DNA from: WTGJ01 sp965237765
GTDB lineage: Bacteria > Chloroflexota > Anaerolineae > Aggregatilineales > Phototrophicaceae
DNA length: 64,000 nt
Assembly: GCA_965237765.1 (NCBI GenBank)
Contig: OZ250157.1
Location: forward strand, 2,170,001-2,234,000
Direction: 5' to 3'
In this document: in pieces, positions 58,612-64,000 of the stretch
Position numbering within the stretch: position 1 is the first letter of the stretch
How the letters are laid out: each line of letters starts with the position of its first letter
Made by a program: the position numbers and the translations under genes
Notes under the pieces: model-generated
Seen by the model: only the letters and a program-made list of their open reading frames with translations
What the model was told of the DNA's origin: nothing
The model's database searches: none

Positions 58612-60207
58612 GCAGACGAATACATCCACGGTCAATTCAACCAGCATGCGGCGGGTGGCCTGGCGGTGGGCATCGTGCATCGCGGCGAGATCGTCTATGC
58701 GCGCGGTTTTGGCTGGGCCGATTATCCGACGCGCCGCCCGGTCTCTCCTGATACCAGCTTTCGCATCGGCTCGATCTCCAAGACCTTCACGGCTATCGGT
58801 GTCATGCAGCTCTGGGAGCAGGGAAAGATCGACCTGGACGCGCCAGTGAATGATTATTTGAAAAGCTATCGTTTTGGGCACCCAGACCCCAGCGCGCCGC
58901 CAATTACCTTTTGTCACATCTTCACACACCGCACGGGGCTGGGCGATATCCGCAGTTGGCGCGAGCTGATCCCCGGGCAACCGATATCGATTTCCGCCCA
59001 CAGAGGTCTGGCACCGCCGCTGAGGGAGTTTTATGCCGAGGGCTTGACGACAGAGCTGCACCCCGGCCGCAAGTGGGCTTACGATAACCATGCCTACGGC
59101 ACACTCGGGCAAATCATTGAAGATGTCAGCGGGCAGCCCTTCGAGCAATACATGATCCACCATGTCTTCGAGCCGCTGGGGATGAATAAGACGGATTATT
59201 TCCTCACCGAGCGAGTGCAGGATTTCGCCACCGGTTATCAGCCGCAGGGCGGGCCGCTGGAGCGGGTGGATTACACAGACATCGTCATCCCAGGCGCGGG
59301 GTCGATCTTTTCTAGCGTGAATCAGATGGCGCTTTATGTGGCAGCGCTGATGAACGGCGGCGCCAACGAGCACGGGCGCGTGCTGCGGGAAGAGACGCTG
59401 GCGATGATGATGGAGCGACAGTGGAGCCTGGACGAGCGCCTGCCGGCGATGGGCATGACCTTCTGGCTGGAAAATGCTCTGGGCCACCGCATCGCCCAGC
59501 ACGGCGGTGGCTGGCCGGGTTTCATATCGATGATGCTCGTCGCGCCGGATGACGAGCTGGCGGTGTTGGCTTTCACGAATTGCGGCAACCGCTCATCTTA
59601 TGATGTGTCGCTGGGTTTGATGCAGCAGCTGCTTCAGATCGCGCCGGAGAGCGTAACGCCGCCGTATCCGGAAATTCAGGCGGAGCCGCTGGCCTGGGCA
59701 GAGCTGACAGGCGTCTATCAGCCAGCGCCAGGCTTCAGCACGAATGGACGGGTTTGGGCGGCATATGGTGGTGGCTTCGAGGTAAAGGTGGAGGGGCCGC
59801 AGTTGATGCTGAAGCCACTAGGCGGTCTAGCGCGCGCCGGCTTGCCCTTGCACCATGCCGACGCCGAAGATCCGCTGGCCTTTCAGCTGGCGCCCCCGCA
59901 AGCGCTATGGACGTCGGTGATGCTGCAGCCGAACTGGGTACTCTTCCAACGCGACGGCGGCGGTCAGGTCGATCGTTTGCAACTGGGGTTCCTGGAATTT
60001 CACAAACGACAGTCCGTCATCAGCGCTGGTTCGAAGTTTTCTAAGCCTGCGCAAACACTTGAGCTGAATCTGCAGAAGCGGCGCGCGGAAGTGGTGGCCT
60101 GGTATTTGCAACAGATGCCGAATAAATGGGGCGCGTTCAAATATGTGTTCACCCGCTTCTTGCTGCTTTGCCTGGTCTGGATGATTTGGCGTGGTCGGCG
60201 GCGTTAG
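58579..60207 (+). CDS. Beta-lactamase-family serine hydrolase with C-terminal extension
   Basis: Serine hydrolase of the class C beta-lactamase/penicillin-binding-protein fold, 542 residues. The active-site S-x-x-K is SISK in FRIGSISKTFTAIG near residue 68. A Tyr-x-Asn motif is seen in KWAYDNHAYGTLG, and HGGGWPGF near 320 takes the place of the third motif (KTG-like). A C-terminal beta domain (about 380-500) and a final hydrophobic segment (LLLCLVWMIW) that may anchor it to the membrane follow. No signal peptide is seen. The ATG at 58579 has GGGAGGAAAG before it. The substrate could be a peptide, ester or lactam. Confidence 0.88.
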   Translation: MKEHIQTTIDGADEYIHGQFNQHAAGGLAVGIVHRGEIVYARGFGWADYPTRRPVSPDTSFRIGSISKTFTAIGVMQLWEQGKIDLDAPVNDYLKSYRFGHPDPSAPPITFCHIFTHRTGLGDIRSWRELIPGQPISISAHRGLAPPLREFYAEGLTTELHPGRKWAYDNHAYGTLGQIIEDVSGQPFEQYMIHHVFEPLGMNKTDYFLTERVQDFATGYQPQGGPLERVDYTDIVIPGAGSIFSSVNQMALYVAALMNGGANEHGRVLREETLAMMMERQWSLDERLPAMGMTFWLENALGHRIAQHGGGWPGFISMMLVAPDDELAVLAFTNCGNRSSYDVSLGLMQQLLQIAPESVTPPYPEIQAEPLAWAELTGVYQPAPGFSTNGRVWAAYGGGFEVKVEGPQLMLKPLGGLARAGLPLHHADAEDPLAFQLAPPQALWTSVMLQPNWVLFQRDGGGQVDRLQLGFLEFHKRQSVISAGSKFSKPAQTLELNLQKRRAEVVAWYLQQMPNKWGAFKYVFTRFLLLCLVWMIWRGRRR

Positions 60208-61544
60208 GGTTGGGAGGCAGTAGCTTCAGCAGGCGCCGCCGCTTCTGTTTCCACCGCGAAATCGGGCATGTGTTCTTCGAAGCGGCGCAGTTTTGGGAAA
60301 GCGAAGAGGGCCAACGTGGCGACTGTCGCGAGTAGGCCGCTGAGCAGGATGAAGAGGCCCATGCCGGCGCCTGGCTGATCACCGACGAGGGGCGCAAATC
60401 GCTGCCAACCCAGGCTGCCAACCGCCGGTTCGAAGACGCTGTCGGTCAACGCGCCGGTGAAGAAATAGGCGATGGGCTGAAACATTAACATGAGTTGCAT
60501 GCGCACCGCAAAGAAGCGGCCCTGCAATTCCGGGGGCACCTTGGCTTGCCATAGCGAGACGGAGAGCGCGTTGATCATCGTGATGGGCAGGCCAAATATC
60601 AACATCACCAGACCGAGGCTGTAGATTTCGCGCGCTATACCGAGCAGGACAAAGGATATACAGACGAAGCTGATGCCGACCAGCACGGCCAGCATGCGTG
60701 GTTTGCCACGGTAGGCACTGATAGCGACGCCGCCGATGATCATGCCCACGTTCGCTAAACTTAGCAGGATGCCCATCGCGCCCTCGCTGCCCGTCCGAGC
60801 GATGAGGTAGGGCTGGATCAGGACGTTGAGCACGCCGCCGACGAGGAAATTGATAAACATGAAATACAGGAAGGTGAAGAGCACAAGGCGTGAGGCGAGG
60901 ATATAACGCCAACCGGCCATCGCCTGCCGCCAAATCGATTCGCCGTTGCTCGGCGATTTTCGTTGCGGTGGGAAACGAGCGAGTAGCAAGGCGGAGAAGG
61001 CTAGCGCGAAGCTTGCGAGATCGGCCAAGAGCGCGCCTTCCACACCGATGAAGGCGTAAATCACGCCCGCCAGCGCTGGCGCCACGATGCCCGCCAGTGG
61101 ATTTTGCATTTCCAGGATGGCGTTAGCGCGTGTGCGCAGGTCGGGTGGGATGAGCGTCGTGATGGCGGCGCGGAAGGCCGGCTGTTGCATGAAGCGGAAC
61201 GTGGCGGAAATCAGGGCCAGCACGTAAAGATGCCAGAGCTGGAAGGCGCCGCTCACGAAGCTCAACAGCAAAAGGAGCGTAGTTACCGCCTGCCCGAGAT
61301 CGGCGACGGCCATCACCATGCGGCGATCCAGGCGGTCGGCCAGCCAGCCAAGATGGCTACCCAGCAAGATGGAGGGCAGGACGCTGGCGATCGAAACGAT
61401 GGCAAAGGGGAAAACTTCCCCTGTTTCCGCGAAGATCCAGATGCCAACCGTCAACCCCGCGAGCGTACTGCCGAGGATGGAGAGCGTCTGCGTGGCGGCG
61501 ATGAAATAGAATGTGCGCAGATTGATTCCGGGGGCGCTGCTCAT
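60204..61544 (-). CDS. Major facilitator superfamily transporter (MFS_3/EntS-like)
   Basis: Drug- or siderophore-exporter-like protein of 446 residues with about twelve membrane helices. The N-terminus FYFIAATQTLSILGSTLAG is typical of this branch. The loop between helices 2 and 3 reads HLGWLADRLDRRMVMAVADL, matching the G-x-x-x-D-R-x-x-R-R motif. A central cytosolic loop lies near RFPPQRKSPSNGESIWRQ, and the C-terminal 35 residues are acidic. It converges on the hydrolase gene with a four-base overlap. The substrate is unknown. Confidence 0.9.
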   Translation of the reverse strand: MSSAPGINLRTFYFIAATQTLSILGSTLAGLTVGIWIFAETGEVFPFAIVSIASVLPSILLGSHLGWLADRLDRRMVMAVADLGQAVTTLLLLLSFVSGAFQLWHLYVLALISATFRFMQQPAFRAAITTLIPPDLRTRANAILEMQNPLAGIVAPALAGVIYAFIGVEGALLADLASFALAFSALLLARFPPQRKSPSNGESIWRQAMAGWRYILASRLVLFTFLYFMFINFLVGGVLNVLIQPYLIARTGSEGAMGILLSLANVGMIIGGVAISAYRGKPRMLAVLVGISFVCISFVLLGIAREIYSLGLVMLIFGLPITMINALSVSLWQAKVPPELQGRFFAVRMQLMLMFQPIAYFFTGALTDSVFEPAVGSLGWQRFAPLVGDQPGAGMGLFILLSGLLATVATLALFAFPKLRRFEEHMPDFAVETEAAAPAEATASQP

Positions 61545-61608
61545 CGGCGGCTCCTGGCGCTTTTTCCTTTATACGCAAAACGGGTTGTTTGAGTCTCGCG
61601 AAGAGGTT

Positions 61609-62685
61609 TCATGCTTGCGCAGAAGCGAGATCGCGCCATTTCAACCAGCAGACGTGCGCGCCGGCGTATGCCAGCAGGCGCTCCGAGACGATTTGGCCGC
61701 GCGCGAAATGCCGCAGGACCAGCCGCGGGTGTGTAGCGCGCTGGCCCCGCTCGTGCCAGAGGTGGAAAGCGTGGCGAAAGCGGCGCGCGCTATGGGCAAT
61801 GAATTGTGGCAGGCGCGCGCGATCCTGGTGGTTGAGTTGCTGCGTGACGTAGGTATGAAAGAAGAGAGGCGCACAATCTGCGGGCAATTCGTCAGCGACG
61901 GTGGGCAGCTACTCAAGCGCGTCGCCGTGCCGCAGATCGTGCGAAATGTCTTGGGCAATGGCGATGGCTTGCCGCAGGAATTCGCGACGGTCGTGGTGCT
62001 CCGGCCAGATCAACGCCTCCAACCAGGCGATATCGCAGGAGGAATGGATATTGAGGGGTTGCAGGTCGATGCCGATGCGCTGGTTGATGCGCGGGGGCAA
62101 CGTGACGAGTGGCGGGATGAGCGGGCCGCGCAACTCGGCATCCATTTGTAACAATGAATTCGCGTTCCCTGCGTGGTATGTCGCACCGGTAGCGTCACGG
62201 TAATGATAACCGTAACGATCCCATATTAGATTTAGGCCAGCGCTGCAACCGATTTCCACCAACGCGAGCGGCGTGTCCTTGGCGATGGTGACAGCGAGCG
62301 TTCCGGCGGGCCACAAAGCTAAGCCGCGGCGGACTTCATTGGTCTGAATACGACGTTCGCGCAGGATGGAGAACAAGACTTCGCGGTGCGCGTCGCAATA
62401 CTCGCGGAAGAGGGAATATGAGTGTGCATCGGGTGGGCGGGGCGAAGCATGCAAGCTGGCGTAATAGCTGGCGAGCGGCGTCTCCGGTTCAGCGAGTATG
62501 CGCAATTGCACAGCAGCGAAGAGCATGTTGGGCGCATGTTCGTGAGCGGGGATGGCGGCGAAGAATTCGTCGTAGCTCCTAGGATCGTCGGCGATGCGCG
62601 CGGCTAGATGGGAATAAAACGGTGAGGCCTGCGCTTCTTGCAGCTGCGCGAAGCGGCGGAATTCGGCGCGTCGGTCGCTAGTCAC
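61609..62685 (-). pseudogene. DUF2332-family protein interrupted by one in-frame TAG
   Basis: Uncharacterised protein family of about 330-350 residues with a possible methyltransferase-like core. Residues 1-258 are open: FRRFAQLQEAQASPFYSHLA, ALVEIGCSAGLNLIWDRYGY, and ILAEPETPLASYY. Codon 259 is TAG at 61911-61909. The same frame then continues without a gap as LPTVADELPADCAPLFFHTYVTQQ for another 99 residues and a normal stop, so coding is intact on both sides. The start is GTG 62685, overlapping the PAP2 stop by eight bases. A substitution, sequence error or readthrough are all possible. Confidence 0.75.
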
Positions 62686-63598
62686 TTCCAACTGACGGCG
62701 CGAGATGCAATTGCAAGAACAGCCTCGGCAAGAAAACGAGACCCAGCACCAGCGTGAGGGCATACCGCAGCGCGCGCAGCAGCATGGCGAAGGTCGTCCC
62801 TTCTGTGCCTATGCTGCCGAATAGAGCGCGCGCCGAATAGAAGAATGCGATGAGCAGCGTGAGGCCGAGGACTGTGCGCGCCAGGCGTTGCCACGCGCTC
62901 CCCGAGACGCCGCTCTCGGCCAGCATGTCGCGCATGATCAGCCCCAGCCCGCAACCGAGCCAGAGCCCGACCAGGCCAGTCGATTCTTCGCCCGGTGGCA
63001 ATATGAGGTAAACGAGCACGCTGCTCCCTACCGTGAAAAGCGCGCGCGATTTGGTGGGCCAGCGCGCCCATCTTGATGGGAAATATTCCAGCGCCTGGAC
63101 GAATAGCCACAGCGATATTCCACCGAGCATGAGGCCGCCGATGACATCATGCGGGAAATGCACGCCGGCATACACTCGCCCCCACATCTGCGCCAGCACG
63201 AGCAGCGCTACTGCCAGCGTCACCCACCGCCTCCTCAAATAGAACGCCAGGTAACCCCAAACCGCAACTGTCAGGAGGACGTGATTCGATGGGAAGCCAA
63301 ATCCTCCCTGCTCGAGGAGGGGCGAGATGAGCGTTGGCGCGATATCAACCGGCCGCGGCGCTCCGAATTGCGCTTTTACTAGCTCGCCGAGCGCAAACGA
63401 AAATGTCAATGCGAAAATCAGGCGAGTGCCCAGCTCGCGCTGAATGCTCCAATATATGATAGGTAAAACGACGAGAAAGAAGAGGGTGCCACCGCCGAAA
63501 TGCAGCGCCTGTGCCAGCGCGTCGCCCAGGGGCCCACGCGCGGCCGCGAGCGCCTGCACCGCCCCCAGCCCCCAACCGCTCTCCCAGCTTGCGAACAT
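62678..63598 (-). CDS. PAP2-superfamily membrane phosphatase
   Basis: Membrane phosphatase of 306 residues, likely acting on lipid phosphates such as undecaprenyl diphosphate or phosphatidate. The three active-site motifs are present: K-x6-RP as KAQFGAPRP near residue 74, P-S-x-H as GFPSNHVLL near 100, and R-x5-H-x3-D as GRVYAGVHFPHDVIGG near 144. Six membrane helices surround them, and three further hydrophobic segments form a C-terminal extension of about 100 residues that ordinary family members lack. It is upstream of the DUF2332 gene and overlaps it. A role in recycling the lipid carrier for envelope glycans is plausible. Confidence 0.9.
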   Translation of the reverse strand: MFASWESGWGLGAVQALAAARGPLGDALAQALHFGGGTLFFLVVLPIIYWSIQRELGTRLIFALTFSFALGELVKAQFGAPRPVDIAPTLISPLLEQGGFGFPSNHVLLTVAVWGYLAFYLRRRWVTLAVALLVLAQMWGRVYAGVHFPHDVIGGLMLGGISLWLFVQALEYFPSRWARWPTKSRALFTVGSSVLVYLILPPGEESTGLVGLWLGCGLGLIMRDMLAESGVSGSAWQRLARTVLGLTLLIAFFYSARALFGSIGTEGTTFAMLLRALRYALTLVLGLVFLPRLFLQLHLAPSVGSD

Positions 63599-63667
63599 CC
63601 GCTCCCTCCGCGCCCATTCTAGCGCACGCGGTTTGGCCTGGCGCTACTATCGGTGCTTGCCGCGCAT

Positions 63668-63673
63668 TACAAT
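63668..63673 (+). promoter_or_regulatory. Candidate -10 box just before the EamA gene
   Basis: TACAAT at 63668-63673 ends six bases before the ATG at 63680, which would give a leaderless message. The -35 region has no clear match, so only the -10 is proposed. Confidence 0.38.
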
Positions 63674-63679
63674 CCCCTC

Positions 63680-64000
63680 ATGCGCTTCAGACGAATTGGT
63701 TCGCGACCACTGTCTTTCCCAGCAGATTTGGGAATGATCGCCGTCGTCCTGCTCTGGGGATTCAATTTCGTCATCATGAAGAGCGCCATCCGCGAGATCC
63801 CGCCCTCGCTTTTCATGACGTTACGTTTTGCTGCGGGGTCGCTGTTGATGTTGTTCATATTGCGCTTGCGGACTGGCCGCTTGGCGTTACCCGGGCGCGA
63901 TATCTGGCATTTGCTCATCCTCGGCATTATTGGCAATACTCTCTACCAATCCATGTTTCTCAGGGGCTTAAATTATACCTCGGCGGCAAATGGTTCTCTG
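63680..64000 (+). CDS. EamA-family transporter (DMT superfamily), 3' end outside the window
   Basis: Membrane transporter of the drug/metabolite superfamily; the first 107 residues are visible and the frame runs off the end of the window. The pattern is IAVVLLWGFNFVIMKSAIREIPPS, then FMTLRFAAGSLLMLFILRLR, and LLILGIIGNTLYQSMFLRGLNYTSAANG. These are the first three and a half of ten expected helices. The ATG at 63680 has no clear Shine-Dalgarno sequence. EamA members export amino acids or small metabolites; the substrate is not known. Confidence 0.88.
   Translation, partial: MRFRRIGSRPLSFPADLGMIAVVLLWGFNFVIMKSAIREIPPSLFMTLRFAAGSLLMLFILRLRTGRLALPGRDIWHLLILGIIGNTLYQSMFLRGLNYTSAANGSL

Noticed and set aside
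58504..59502. Minus-strand open frame of 332 codons
   Set aside because: Antisense to the serine hydrolase, whose active-site motifs are clear.
1..64000. CRISPR arrays, insertion sequences, rRNA or phage genes
   Set aside because: No regularly spaced repeats, transposase or integrase motifs, or rRNA-like sequence were seen on either strand.

Overview
The window is a gene-dense stretch of a G+C-rich bacterial chromosome. It holds about 53 protein genes, two of them cut by the window edges, plus three tRNA genes. I see no rRNA, insertion sequence, CRISPR array, phage gene or plasmid origin. The mixture of genes fits Chloroflexota, perhaps an Anaerolineae-like lineage: a DapL-like aminotransferase, TrmFO, type II isopentenyl-diphosphate isomerase, secreted Ig-like/SH3 proteins, a DUF348-G5 lipoprotein and many ABC importers without their own ATPases. 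That placement is inference from gene content and was not tested by comparison.

Layout. Positions 1-7.1 kb carry housekeeping genes: pyrG (5' end missing), a small heat-shock protein, an orphan OmpR-type regulator, hemW, a polyprenyl diphosphate synthase with fni, and a lone acyl carrier protein. Positions 7.1-16.2 kb form a tightly overlapping minus-strand unit for cell-envelope glycan: a DUF348-G5-propeller lipoprotein, a 952-residue protein joining a glycosidase-like module to an O-antigen polymerase/ligase-like membrane domain, a UDP-glucuronate decarboxylase-like enzyme, a second O-antigen ligase-like protein, GtrA and a GT4 glycosyltransferase. A hotdog thioesterase and a small membrane protein end the unit. 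Positions 16.2-26.6 kb return to core functions (hflX, aminotransferase, trmFO, TPR protein, plsX, smpB, trpS). They also hold tRNA-Leu(GAG), tRNA-Arg(UCG) and tRNA-Glu(CUC), each behind a recognisable promoter with -10 box TACAAT.

Positions 26.6-58.4 kb are mainly uptake and catabolism. They include a secreted Ig-like/SH3 protein, an M20 dipeptidase, and a coupled ornithine-cyclodeaminase-like / threonine-dehydratase-like / methyltransferase-like unit. A dppBC pair is packed with an altronate-dehydratase-like gene. A sugar ABC importer, a branched-chain-amino-acid-type (liv) operon containing an acyl-CoA ligase, a heterodimeric ABC exporter, a VUT-family queuosine-precursor transporter and a peptide ABC importer follow. 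In all three complete importers the binding-protein gene is followed directly by a stable hairpin, and none of the three binding proteins has a lipobox. Positions 56.7-64 kb carry an aldo/keto reductase, a stand-alone B3/B4 protein, a serine beta-lactamase-like hydrolase, an MFS exporter, a DUF2332 gene, a PAP2 phosphatase and the start of an EamA transporter.

Three genes are damaged as read. livH has two compensating one-base indels, livM lacks one base, and the DUF2332 gene has a single in-frame TAG. These may be assembly errors or real lesions. The most unusual architecture is the glycosidase-like/polymerase fusion at 11.8-14.7 kb. I do not claim a proven new system.
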